From NCBI GenBank assembly GCA_001786365.1, contig MFWK01000019.1, positions 28,433 through 48,456 of the forward strand: a DNA stretch of 20,024 nucleotides, written 5' to 3'. Numbering within the stretch: the stretch's first letter is position 1; each line of letters starts with the position of its first letter. Positions 14,594-20,024 of the stretch are shown here, piece by piece. Origin of the DNA: Candidatus Nomurabacteria bacterium RIFOXYD2_FULL_35_12 (GTDB lineage Bacteria > Patescibacteriota > Minisyncoccia > Phycocordibacterales > UBA9973). Below the pieces are notes generated by a model that saw only the letters and a program-made list of their open reading frames with translations, made no database searches and was not told where the DNA came from. The translations under genes and the position numbers were made by a program.

Positions 14594-14938
14594 TTAAATT
14601 CTTCCATATTTATCTTCTATTCTAACAATATCATTTTCATCAAAATGATCATCATAAGAAATTTCTAAAATCTGCACAGCGTCGTCTTTGGCTTCTATCC
14701 GATGTTTTTCTTTTCTTAAAATTGTAAATTCATCTCCAGGATTAGCTTTTATTTTATTTTCACCGATAGTTAAAAGAGGGTGTCCAGAAATAACTCTCCA
14801 AAATTCATCTCGATGATTATGATACTGCAAACTCAGAGAGGTGTCCGGATTAACTGACAAAATTTTAACTGTGACAACCTCACTTTGAGTAAATTGATCA
14901 AACTGTCCCCAAGGCCTTTTTATAATAAATGTCTTCAT
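14594..14938 (-). CDS. Mannose-6-phosphate isomerase-type cupin
   Basis: This 114-aa single-domain cupin matches the C-terminal (isomerase) domain of ManC/AlgA-type enzymes. It has RPWGQFDQF (8-16), SLSLQYHNHRDEFWRVISG (35-53) with two metal-binding His and a Glu, and EKHRIEAKDDAVQILEISY with the final His. DENDIVRIEDKYGR closes it. The family interconverts mannose-6-phosphate and fructose-6-phosphate. Stand-alone cupins of this type are common but not all are proven isomerases. The guanylyltransferase half is absent. It heads the cupin-GH130-GT4 set and has its own extended -10 box 8 nt before the ATG. Confidence 0.88.
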   Translation of the reverse strand: MKTFIIKRPWGQFDQFTQSEVVTVKILSVNPDTSLSLQYHNHRDEFWRVISGHPLLTIGENKIKANPGDEFTILRKEKHRIEAKDDAVQILEISYDDHFDENDIVRIEDKYGRI

Positions 14939-14946
14939 GCCTGCTT

Positions 14947-14955
14947 ATTATATCA
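14947..14955 (-). promoter_or_regulatory. Extended -10 promoter for the cupin-GH130-GT4 unit
   Basis: On the minus strand TGA-TATAAT is followed by 8 nt (AAGCAGGC) and then the ATG at 14938. The predicted leader is 0-2 nt. It lies in the 49-nt gap after the HAD gene and splits the sugar cluster into two transcription units. Confidence 0.6.
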
Positions 14956-14987
14956 ATAAATAGAGGCTACAAGCAAATAAAAAAGCT

Positions 14988-15755
14988 TTATTTAAGCCAT
15001 TTTTTTATGAGTAATTCAGTCTCTTCCGGATTTTTTACCGCTATTGTGTCAAAACCAGCTTCAAATACAGAATAATCATTACCACCAGGGAAAATTCCAT
15101 CTCCGACGAAAATAACATCAGATTTTTCCAAACCCATTTTATTAAGAAATCTCATGAGTCCTACTGCTTTGTTAAATCCTTTTGGGAGGATATCAATACT
15201 GGAAGTCCCATTAATCATAATACTAACTTCCGGCAATTTTGGTTCGAGAAATGCCTTAATCTTTTCTCTTTTTTTTCTATCAGGGTCAAAAGCTAGCTTT
15301 ATAACTACAGGAGCTTGTTGACCATTTGGAGTAAAAGTAATCTGCGTGTCTCTATCTTCAATAATATTTCCTGTCGGATTATGTGGTATCTCATATAAAT
15401 TAGAATCAATCACATATTGCAATAATTCTATCGCTCTTTTTTTTACACCGCTATCTAATGGCTCTTTGTCTGTTAATACCCATTCATTTTCTTTTTCATC
15501 ATATTCATACCTTTGACTTCCGGAAGTTGGCAACAATGTAAAATTACGAATAAAAGGCATCATCGATTTATCATTTAAAAATGGAGGAAGGAATTGAGTT
15601 TCAAGTTGTTTAAAATTCCCTCCGGCTATTGCAACAACCATTTTCTTTTTAACAAGCTCTTTAATTAAATTCGCCATGCTCTCCGTTATGAGAGTTTTAC
15701 TCGCGGTTAAAGTGCCGTCAATATCAAAAGATATAATTTTTTTATCTGGCAACAT
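14988..15755 (-). CDS. HAD-IIB hydrolase, phosphomannomutase-like
   Basis: This 255-aa HAD superfamily protein has the cap type and motifs of eukaryotic-type phosphomannomutases. It has SFDIDGTLT (9-17) with nucleophile D11 and acid/base D13, AIAGGNFKQLETQ near residues 43-55, and SSIDILPKGFNKAVGLMRF around 185-203 with the motif III Lys. FVGDGIFPGGNDYSVFEAG matches the GDxTxPGGNDYEI signature of PMM. Such enzymes interconvert mannose-6-phosphate and mannose-1-phosphate. A simple sugar-phosphate phosphatase is the alternative. The start overlaps the end of the upstream nucleotidyltransferase gene by 14 nt. Placement next to GH130 and a mannose-6-phosphate-isomerase-type cupin favours the mutase role. 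Confidence 0.85.
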   Translation of the reverse strand: MLPDKKIISFDIDGTLTASKTLITESMANLIKELVKKKMVVAIAGGNFKQLETQFLPPFLNDKSMMPFIRNFTLLPTSGSQRYEYDEKENEWVLTDKEPLDSGVKKRAIELLQYVIDSNLYEIPHNPTGNIIEDRDTQITFTPNGQQAPVVIKLAFDPDRKKREKIKAFLEPKLPEVSIMINGTSSIDILPKGFNKAVGLMRFLNKMGLEKSDVIFVGDGIFPGGNDYSVFEAGFDTIAVKNPEETELLIKKWLK

Positions 15756-16227
15756 GTTTTTTAATTTTTTTAGCTCTCGCTTTTTTTACCAATTCTGAAG
15801 AACTTTGTACCTTACCACCATGTCCGACATCATTTACTATTTTACAACCTATCTTATTGCAAACCAGCACTTCCGGCGAAGGAATGTTTCCCGTATGCCT
15901 GTCTCCACCTTTTGCAAAAATGTGTGGACGAAGCGAGAGTATATCTTTGGAAATACTTATGTCTTTAGTATCTTTTTCATGACTACTCAAAATAACTTTA
16001 TCTACTCCATCAAATGCTTCAATGATTTCTTTTCTTTCGTGTTCCGGCATGAAAACATATCCCTTTTTTAGTTTCAACCAATTATCATTATTAATAACAA
16101 CCACGAGTTCATCACCGAGCTTTTTTGCTTCCTTAAAAAGACGCACATGACCAATATGCACTGGATCAAATCCCCCACTGACCATGACTACTTTCTTGGT
16201 CTTTTTTGATAGATTTTTTTTAACCAT
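15742..16227 (-). CDS. Cytidylyltransferase-fold nucleotidyltransferase (RfaE2/TagD-like)
   Basis: This 161-aa protein has SGGFDPVHIGH (18-28), the H-x-G-H nucleotide-binding motif of the cytidylyltransferase superfamily. It also has MPEHERKEIIEAFDGVDKVI and the late motif KGGDRH, then PEVLVCNKIGCKIVNDVGHGG and SSSELV, which replaces the usual ISST/ISSSR signature. Relatives couple CTP or ATP to phosphorylated sugars, glycerol phosphate or cofactors; the substrate cannot be assigned. A clear Shine-Dalgarno (GAAGGA) lies 4-5 nt before the ATG, unlike the leaderless genes, as expected for an internal operon gene. It follows the SIMPL gene by 30 nt and overlaps the HAD gene by 14 nt. Confidence 0.82.
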   Translation of the reverse strand: MVKKNLSKKTKKVVMVSGGFDPVHIGHVRLFKEAKKLGDELVVVINNDNWLKLKKGYVFMPEHERKEIIEAFDGVDKVILSSHEKDTKDISISKDILSLRPHIFAKGGDRHTGNIPSPEVLVCNKIGCKIVNDVGHGGKVQSSSELVKKARAKKIKKHVAR

Positions 16228-16257
16228 ATAATCCTTCTGGAGTAAATTTCTTGGAAT

Positions 16258-16932
16258 TTAGTTTATTAAGAATCTTAATGTGGAAACAACTCGGATTTTC
16301 TTGAATTCTGGAGAACCGGGGTCTTTGTCTGTGATATCAAATACGCCTTGATTACCTCGTGCCACACTGCCTAGCTTTGAACCTGATTCTGTGGCAAATT
16401 GCGTAGCTGCATCTCTAGCATTCTTTATTGCTTCTGCTAACATTTCCGGTTTAACACTATTAATATCTGAGAATTGAAATTCAATAGAATTTTGATTTAA
16501 AGTAACTCCTTTTTTTACTAAAAGCAAAGTGTCTTTGGAAGCAGATTTCACCAAATCCACTTTTTTCGTATAAAGAGAAAGCTGAACATTTGCATTGTAT
16601 CTAAACAATGCATCTTTGTAAGTGTCTTGATATATATTTACCGGAGCGACATTTATTTCCGAAGCCTCAAAACCTTTTTCTACAAGAAAAGAATTTATAG
16701 AAGAAATATTTTTATTAATATCAGCATACAATACGTCAATATTATTTGACTTAACTTCAAAATTCATTGACCAAATAGCCACGTCTGCTTTTACTATCTT
16801 TTCCGACAATCCTTTTACTTCCACATAAGAACCTTGTTTTGAAAAATTCTGCGCTGCTAAGAAAAAAATAGCAGAAAAAACTAATAATACTAATCCCACA
16901 ACCCAACCACCATGATTTTTTATGTTTTCCAT
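16258..16932 (-). CDS. SIMPL-domain (DUF541) membrane-anchored protein
   Basis: This 224-aa protein has an N-terminal membrane anchor or signal peptide (about residues 8-27, GGWVVGLVLLVFSAIFFLAA). A SIMPL/DUF541 domain follows, with YVEVKGLSEKIVKADVAIWS, an alternating strand-helix pattern and the late helix AEAIKNARDAATQFATESG. It ends in a strand IRVVSTLRFLI. SIMPL proteins are periplasmic or surface-exposed with unclear function. An in-frame Met 14 codons upstream exists. The ATG at 16932 is preferred because it directly precedes the membrane segment and follows an extended -10 box by 9 nt. It is the first gene of the unit leading into the sugar cluster, with no obvious link in function. 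Confidence 0.85.
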   Translation of the reverse strand: MENIKNHGGWVVGLVLLVFSAIFFLAAQNFSKQGSYVEVKGLSEKIVKADVAIWSMNFEVKSNNIDVLYADINKNISSINSFLVEKGFEASEINVAPVNIYQDTYKDALFRYNANVQLSLYTKKVDLVKSASKDTLLLVKKGVTLNQNSIEFQFSDINSVKPEMLAEAIKNARDAATQFATESGSKLGSVARGNQGVFDITDKDPGSPEFKKIRVVSTLRFLIN

Positions 16933-16941
16933 AATATAGAC

Positions 16942-16950
16942 ATAATAACA
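16942..16950 (-). promoter_or_regulatory. Extended -10 promoter for the SIMPL gene
   Basis: On the minus strand TGT-TATTAT is followed by 9 nt and then the ATG at 16932. The predicted leader is 2-3 nt at most. Confidence 0.55.
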
Positions 16951-16972
16951 CAACGAAAAAATGCTAACAAGC

Positions 16973-16995
16973 ACAAAAAGACACTCGTTTAGTGT
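16973..16995 (-). terminator. Rho-independent terminator after the 41-aa basic protein gene
   Basis: On the minus strand a 5-bp stem ACACT/AGTGT (16981-16995) with loop AAACG is followed by C and five T's. It lies 20 nt past the stop of the 41-aa gene and before the SIMPL promoter. The stem is short, so confidence is moderate. Confidence 0.5.
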
Positions 16996-17015
16996 GAGTT
17001 TTTTAATAAGAAGTT

Positions 17016-17141
17016 CTATTTAGACTTCTTTCTTAGGGCTTTTTTCTCAAGCATCAATTTCTTGATGGCCAAACGCTTCTTGGTCTTATGAGAACGCCTT
17101 GATCTATTTTTAGGACTAAGTGTTGTACCTCTTTTTGCCAT
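17016..17141 (-). CDS. 41-aa highly basic protein
   Basis: ATG at 17141 to TAG at 17016 encodes a 41-aa protein that begins MAKRGTTLSPKNRSRRSHKT and continues KKRLAIKKLMLEKKALRKKSK. About 40 per cent of residues are Lys or Arg, with almost no acidic residues, no Cys and a helical C-terminal half. It resembles the small RNA-binding ribosomal proteins in composition but matches none that I can name (bL34, bTHX and bL32 do not fit). The extended -10 box TGC-TATGAT lies exactly 6 nt before the ATG, and a terminator-like hairpin follows the stop. These two signals support a real single-gene transcript. A ribosome- or nucleic-acid-binding role is inference. Confidence 0.7.
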   Translation of the reverse strand: MAKRGTTLSPKNRSRRSHKTKKRLAIKKLMLEKKALRKKSK

Positions 17142-17147
17142 AACGAT

Positions 17148-17156
17148 ATCATAGCA
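17148..17156 (-). promoter_or_regulatory. Extended -10 promoter for the 41-aa basic protein
   Basis: On the minus strand TGC-TATGAT is followed by 6 nt (ATCGTT) and then the ATG at 17141. The box is identical to the one upstream of lepB. Confidence 0.65.
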
Positions 17157-17161
17157 TAAAA

Positions 17162-17204
17162 AAGAAAAAAGAAAAATCCCTACTTTAGATAGAAATTTTT
17201 CTTT
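17162..17204 (-). terminator. Possible terminator after the secreted Ala/Thr-rich protein gene
   Basis: On the minus strand AAGAAAAAT (17203-17195) pairs with ATTTTTCTT (17177-17169) around a 17-nt loop, running on into T's. The stem is AT-only and weak, but its place about 20 nt past the stop is right. Confidence 0.4.
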
Positions 17205-17224
17205 TAAAAAACAATGTTTTGTTT

Positions 17225-17659
17225 TTACTGTCCGGAAACTTCAGAAGAAGAATTTGAAGAATCAGAAATACTGCTAGAAGCTTTACATGTTTTGACCGCA
17301 GTCTTGTATGTTGACCAAATAGCATTTTTACTTGTCTTCCATGTAGCAGTAGCAGCTTTTACTGTTTTATTAAAATCAGCCCAAGCCACCTTGATTCCAG
17401 CCCTTAACGTCTTTTCAGTAGTGTTTGAGTATGCACCAGCCAATTCATTTGCACGGGTAGCATAAGCAGCGGATACTTTCTGTGCATGAGTAGCGACTGC
17501 AGTACTGATAGCAGCTTCACGAACAGCCACAGCAGCTCCCACACATGCTATTTTTGTAGCAATTGTAGAAGATGTTGATGTTGTTTGAGCAAGTGCAGTA
17601 GTCACGATTAACGAAAAAGCCAAAAGCATACCAAAAACCGATAATATTTTTTTAATCAT
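17225..17659 (-). CDS. Secreted Ala/Thr/Ser-rich helical protein of unknown function
   Basis: This 144-aa protein has a clear signal peptide: MIKKILSVFGMLLAFSLIV, then TTALAQ with likely cleavage after A-L-A near residue 24. The mature part is rich in Ala, Thr and Ser and is predicted helical. It has spaced aromatic residues (Trp at about 92, 106 and 114) and two Cys, near residues 39 and 124, that could form one disulfide. The Ser-rich tail (SSSISDSSNSSSEVS) looks disordered. No enzyme motif is seen. It follows the zinc-ribbon gene by 37 nt on the same strand and has no strong promoter of its own, so co-transcription is likely. A surface or cell-envelope role is inference only. Confidence 0.75.
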   Translation of the reverse strand: MIKKILSVFGMLLAFSLIVTTALAQTTSTSSTIATKIACVGAAVAVREAAISTAVATHAQKVSAAYATRANELAGAYSNTTEKTLRAGIKVAWADFNKTVKAATATWKTSKNAIWSTYKTAVKTCKASSSISDSSNSSSEVSGQ

Positions 17660-17696
17660 AAATTTTTTAAGAAATTATTTTTAATTTTTTATCGAC

Positions 17697-17864
17697 CTAA
17701 ACTATTGAGGAAGGTCTCTTATCACCGTTATAAGCAAGCTTCCCACATTCAGGACAAATTGCAGTATACCCTGCACCGTAACGTGACAAAGTTACTTCCA
17801 CTTCTTTATAACAACTCCTGCACCTCACTTTAAACTTCTCTTCTTTTTTAAATGGTTCTTCCAT
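17697..17864 (-). CDS. Small zinc-ribbon protein (55 aa)
   Basis: This 55-aa protein begins MEEPFKKEEKFKVRCRSCYK and has two CxxC knuckles (CRSC and CPEC, 22 residues apart from first to first). This is the classic four-Cys zinc-ribbon spacing, with beta strands in between (EVEVTLSRYGAGYTAI). It is too short for a catalytic role, and a protein- or nucleic-acid-binding ribbon is likely. The ATG at 17864 is chosen over an in-frame Met six codons upstream because an extended -10 box (TGC TATAAT) ends 6 nt before it. The longer form would start inside that promoter. Confidence 0.8.
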   Translation of the reverse strand: MEEPFKKEEKFKVRCRSCYKEVEVTLSRYGAGYTAICPECGKLAYNGDKRPSSIV

Positions 17865-17870
17865 CTTTCT

Positions 17871-17879
17871 ATTATAGCA
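17871..17879 (-). promoter_or_regulatory. Extended -10 promoter for the zinc-ribbon gene
   Basis: On the minus strand TGC-TATAAT (a consensus -10) is followed by 6 nt (AGAAAG) and then the ATG at 17864. Confidence 0.7.
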
Positions 17880-17904
17880 CAAACAATTTAATTTGCTTTT
17901 CTAT

Positions 17905-17919
17905 CAAGGACAGTCCTTG
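17905..17919. promoter_or_regulatory. 15-bp dyad between divergent promoters (candidate operator)
   Basis: CAAGGAC-A-GTCCTTG is a perfect 7+1+7 palindrome. Its 1-nt centre is too tight for a hairpin but suits a dimeric DNA-binding protein. It lies between the zinc-ribbon promoter and the promoter at 17966. A fragment of a dispersed repeat is the alternative. Confidence 0.35.
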
Positions 17920-17965
17920 CGAAGTCCCAAAAAAGTAAAAAAAAACTTCACTTATTTTTGTAATT

Positions 17966-17974
17966 TGATATACT
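17966..17974 (+). promoter_or_regulatory. Extended -10 promoter for the 98-aa protein
   Basis: TGA-TATACT is followed by 6 nt (TAAAAT) and then the ATG at 17981. Confidence 0.6.
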
Positions 17975-17980
17975 TAAAAT

Positions 17981-18277
17981 ATGAGAATGAAACAAGAACA
18001 ACCTGGTCCTTTTTCTGATGATCCCGGGAAACAAGAAAGGTTTGATAAGGAGTTTTTAGAAAAGGCTAAAAGACGGGCACAAGCAGTGGCTGAAAAAAAT
18101 TTCAATTTAAGAAGTAAAAATATTGAATTAGGTGCTTATTCCAAAGATGAATTATTATTCATCTTTGATATGATGCAATGGGAAAAATTAGAACCTATGC
18201 TAAATAATAAATTTGAGTTTATTTCTGATGGTGACAATATTGTTTTTACTAAAATAAAAGAAGAGCAAAAAAAGTAG
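17981..18277 (+). CDS. Hypothetical protein (98 aa)
   Basis: I do not recognise this protein. It is hydrophilic and mostly helical. The N-terminus is Pro/Gln-rich and disordered (about 1-20). A charged helix follows (FDKEFLEKAKRRAQAVAEKN), then YSKDELLFIFDMMQWEKLEPML, and two short strands near the C-terminus (FEFISDGDNIVFTKI). No membrane segment, Cys or catalytic motif is seen. An extended -10 box 6 nt before the ATG supports the start and a leaderless transcript. It runs divergently from the zinc-ribbon gene and is the last gene before the tRNA-recombinase boundary. Confidence 0.65.
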   Translation: MRMKQEQPGPFSDDPGKQERFDKEFLEKAKRRAQAVAEKNFNLRSKNIELGAYSKDELLFIFDMMQWEKLEPMLNNKFEFISDGDNIVFTKIKEEQKK

Positions 18278-18294
18278 CTAAAAATAAACTCTAG

Positions 18295-18332
18295 CTCCGC
18301 ATTTTGGAATCGGCGGAGGCAATGCCTCCGCC
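18295..18332 (+). repeat. GC-rich hairpin with a competing arm after the 98-aa gene
   Basis: GGCGGAGGC (18312-18320) pairs perfectly with GCCTCCGCC (18324-18332) over a 3-nt loop. A second CTCCGC (18295-18300) could pair with the same GCGGAG. The stem is strong, but only a weak T-rich stretch follows (CCACTTTATCTTTCT). It may terminate the 98-aa gene or be a dispersed palindrome. The rest of 18278-18433 is AT-rich and holds the tRNA promoter; I see no gene there. Confidence 0.6.
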
Positions 18333-18417
18333 CTCCACTTTATCTTTCTAAATTTAAAATTAAAAAAGTTATGTTGTTTTTTTATAAAAATTTTGTTAAG
18401 CTAGCTCTAGGGTTCTT

Positions 18418-18423
18418 TATAAT
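18418..18423 (+). promoter_or_regulatory. -10 box of the tRNA-Asn promoter
   Basis: TATAAT lies 10 nt before the tRNA. A TTGTTA at 18393-18398 is a poor, widely spaced (19 nt) -35 candidate. There is no TGn extension here, unlike the protein-gene promoters. Confidence 0.5.
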
Positions 18424-18433
18424 TCAAGCCCAT

Positions 18434-18508
18434 TCCGAGGTAGCTCAGCGGTAGAGCGGCCGCCTGTTAAGCGGTTGGTCGTAGGTTCGATCCCTACCCT
18501 CGGAGCCA
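18434..18508 (+). tRNA. tRNA-Asn (anticodon GTT)
   Basis: The full cloverleaf is visible. The acceptor stem is TCCGAGG (18434-18440) with CCTCGGA (18498-18504). The D stem is GCTC/GAGC. The anticodon stem 18459-18463/18471-18475 carries the loop CTGTTAA, with anticodon GTT at 18466-18468. The T arm is GTAGG-TTCGATC-CCTAC. G follows as the discriminator base, and CCA is encoded (18506-18508). Anticodon GTT reads AAC/AAT (Asn). Its 3' end is overlapped antisense by the last codons of the serine recombinase gene, which makes it the likely integration site of an element. Confidence 0.95.
18485..18508. other. Predicted attachment site at the tRNA-Asn 3' end
   Basis: The junction between host-like AT-rich DNA and the recombinase gene falls at the 3' end of the tRNA, which stays intact. 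The att core should lie within the T arm, acceptor stem and CCA. The matching repeat at the far end of the element is not in this window, so the exact core is unknown. Confidence 0.45.
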
Positions 18509-19993
18509 GTTAGTAGAGCATCCCAAAAATGCATCGCGCGCTTCACGCGTAAGTGTGGCGGGAATTTCAAAATCCCAAGAATTCAAAAGGATTTCCCAAG
18601 ATTTTTTTGCAGAAATTAAAAGCGTGTGAGCGTCGAGAAGATGGTTCGAGCCAATCTTTTTAAGAAAATTTTTCTTGTCTTCCAAATTTTCTTCGGAAGC
18701 GATAATTAGGGCTTGTTTGCTATCTAAAATGAAAAGTCGCATCGGTTCGAGCCAAAAATTTCCCTTTTGCTCAAAATCTCGTAATTTATCTGAAAGCTCA
18801 ATTTTTTGATTGAGGATTTTTTGTTTTTTCAGCACATATTCGTCTTTCGGAATAAGCCCATCAATATGTGCGTCAAGTAATTTTTCAATTTTAATATTTA
18901 AATCCTCAATTTGAGCTTTCAGATTTTGAGCAAAAATCAATCCGTCTTGTCGCTCTTGCTCGCGTTCTGTTTCTAATTTCGCGAGCATCTCATCTGCCCA
19001 AGACGGCGGTAAGGAAACTTTTTGAAGGACATCATTAATTTGTAGAACGAGAAATTCTTCGCGAATGTAGCCCTGCGAACAATTTCCTCGTTTTTTAGTA
19101 CAATGATAATAATGATGTCCTTTTTGTGTTTCGGAAGTAATGGCACATCCGCAATCGGCACAATTTAATAATCCGCGAAGTGTCGGCTTTGCAATATGGC
19201 GTTTTTTCGGTTGCGATTTTCTTGCCATTACTTCCGAGCATTTATCAAAAAGTTTCTTTGATATCATTGGCTCGTGTTTGCCTTCGTGTAATTCACCATT
19301 ATATTTAAAAACTCCGTAATAAAATGGGTTGGAAATGGTGTGTTGGATTAAGGAAACCGATGGGACTTTTCCACTTTTTCCAAACAAGCCGATATTTTTT
19401 GCAGTATTTTGTAAATCTTTCATCGAGTAATTGCCGGTTGCGTATAATTCAAAAAGTTTCTTGACGAGGCGAAAATGCTCGAGGTCTTTCATAATATTAT
19501 GTTTAACTTGGTCATTTAAATATCCGAGCGGAGCCCAACCAGGCCATTCGCCTCGTCTTAACTTTTGACGCAAACCGCGTTTGGTATTTTCTGAAAGATT
19601 ATCTACAAAATACTTCGATTGTCCAAAAGCAATGGATAGCATGAATTTGCCTTGGGGTGTGGCTTCAAACCAAAAGGTTGGGAATTTTAGCGCGGTTATT
19701 TTTAATGAATCTACAAAATAAATTATTCTTCCGCCGTCTACGCTATTTCTCGCAAGTCTGTCCGGATGCCACGCTAAAATTCCTTCCGCTTCGCCACGTT
19801 CCATTTTGTCGAGCATTTGATTAAAAATTGGTCTGCCGGGACATTTCGCGGTTAAAGATTCGCGAAATGTTTCGACAACAATCAAATGCTCTCGTCTGGC
19901 AAATTCATTCAATTCAAACTCTTGTGCTTCAAGCGACAAAACTTGTCTGTCGTCCTCGTCGGTTGATTTCCTTATGTATAAAAAATATTTCAT
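18494..19993 (-). CDS. Large serine recombinase (site-specific integrase)
   Basis: This 499-aa protein is a serine integrase. An N-terminal resolvase domain (1 to about 140) carries YIRKST with catalytic Ser10 and LAWHPDRLARN (73-83) with the active-site Arg. A recombinase domain follows (about 150-260). A zinc beta-ribbon has C278, C281, C298 and C305, and a coiled coil spans about 333-410, as in integrases that control directionality. Such enzymes join attP and attB sites without host factors. The gene ends inside the tRNA-Asn: its TAG stop is at 18494-18496, and the last five residues (N-W-L-R-G) come largely from antisense tRNA sequence. Base composition looks more GC-rich than its neighbours, consistent with transfer. 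No extended -10 box is seen before its ATG. The rest of the element should lie beyond 20024. Confidence 0.93.
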   Translation of the reverse strand: MKYFLYIRKSTDEDDRQVLSLEAQEFELNEFARREHLIVVETFRESLTAKCPGRPIFNQMLDKMERGEAEGILAWHPDRLARNSVDGGRIIYFVDSLKITALKFPTFWFEATPQGKFMLSIAFGQSKYFVDNLSENTKRGLRQKLRRGEWPGWAPLGYLNDQVKHNIMKDLEHFRLVKKLFELYATGNYSMKDLQNTAKNIGLFGKSGKVPSVSLIQHTISNPFYYGVFKYNGELHEGKHEPMISKKLFDKCSEVMARKSQPKKRHIAKPTLRGLLNCADCGCAITSETQKGHHYYHCTKKRGNCSQGYIREEFLVLQINDVLQKVSLPPSWADEMLAKLETEREQERQDGLIFAQNLKAQIEDLNIKIEKLLDAHIDGLIPKDEYVLKKQKILNQKIELSDKLRDFEQKGNFWLEPMRLFILDSKQALIIASEENLEDKKNFLKKIGSNHLLDAHTLLISAKKSWEILLNSWDFEIPATLTREARDAFLGCSTNWLRG

Positions 19994-20024
19994 ATTGCTT
20001 TTGGTTTTTAAATTATCGCTTCAC

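Noticed and set aside
17016..17141. Naming the 41-aa protein as bL34, bL32 or bTHX
   Set aside because: It lacks the signatures I would expect of each (for example the MKRTFQPS start of bL34), so a name would be a guess.
18295..18332. Riboswitch or attenuator controlling the tRNA gene
   Set aside because: Competing stems exist, but there is no ligand-like conserved core, and the tRNA has its own -10 box downstream.
18420..20024. A second tRNA-end repeat marking the far border of the integrated element
   Set aside because: I searched by eye for another copy of the T-arm and acceptor sequence to the right of the tRNA and found none within the window.

Overview
This AT-rich window carries short, tightly packed genes, many of which overlap or lie a few bases apart. 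The gene content is housekeeping with very small intergenic spaces, dispersed palindromic micro-repeats and an unusually uniform promoter layout. This best fits a reduced-genome bacterium of the Candidate Phyla Radiation (Patescibacteria, Parcubacteria-like). That placement is inference from style and gene content; no rRNA is present. The standard stop codons all appear to be used as stops.

Layout. At 1-2151 (minus) is a carbon-metabolism operon: gap (GAPDH), rpiB and a partial inositol-monophosphatase-family gene. At 2176-3083 (minus) are a HigB/HigA-type toxin-antitoxin pair and a small membrane protein, divergent from dnaE (3129-6380, plus), whose PHP domain looks intact. At 6381-7138 (minus) are pth and a small unknown gene. 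At 7413-10863 (plus) is a protein-maturation and translation run: lepB, hisS, def and fmt. It meets the ribosome-hibernation factor gene hpf (minus) head-on. At 11335-16932 (minus) lies a sugar cluster: a SIMPL-domain protein, a cytidylyltransferase-fold enzyme, a phosphomannomutase-like HAD protein, a mannose-6-phosphate-isomerase-type cupin, a GH130 glycoside phosphorylase and a two-domain GT4 glycosyltransferase. From 17016 to 18277 are small genes: a 41-aa very basic protein, a secreted Ala/Thr-rich protein, a zinc ribbon and an unknown. At the right end a tRNA-Asn (GTT) is overlapped at its 3' end by a 499-aa large serine recombinase. This marks the edge of an integrated element that continues beyond the window.

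Two signals stand out. First, at almost every transcription-unit start an extended -10 box (TGn-TATnnT) lies 6-9 nt upstream of the start codon. This predicts leaderless or nearly leaderless mRNAs across the window, on both strands. Second, a set of small palindromic elements with TCCC(G)...(C)GGGA ends sits exactly on gene borders. Two of them are flanked by 3-bp direct repeats (TGG/TGG and CAA/CAA), as expected for target-site duplications. One appears to have landed on the lepB start codon and another on its end, where it supplies the stop codon.

The sugar genes could act together. A GH130 phosphorylase would release mannose-1-phosphate from a beta-mannoside, the HAD mutase would convert it to mannose-6-phosphate, and an isomerase would give fructose-6-phosphate for glycolysis. 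The GT4 protein would build the glycan. This is a pathway inference, not something the sequence proves.
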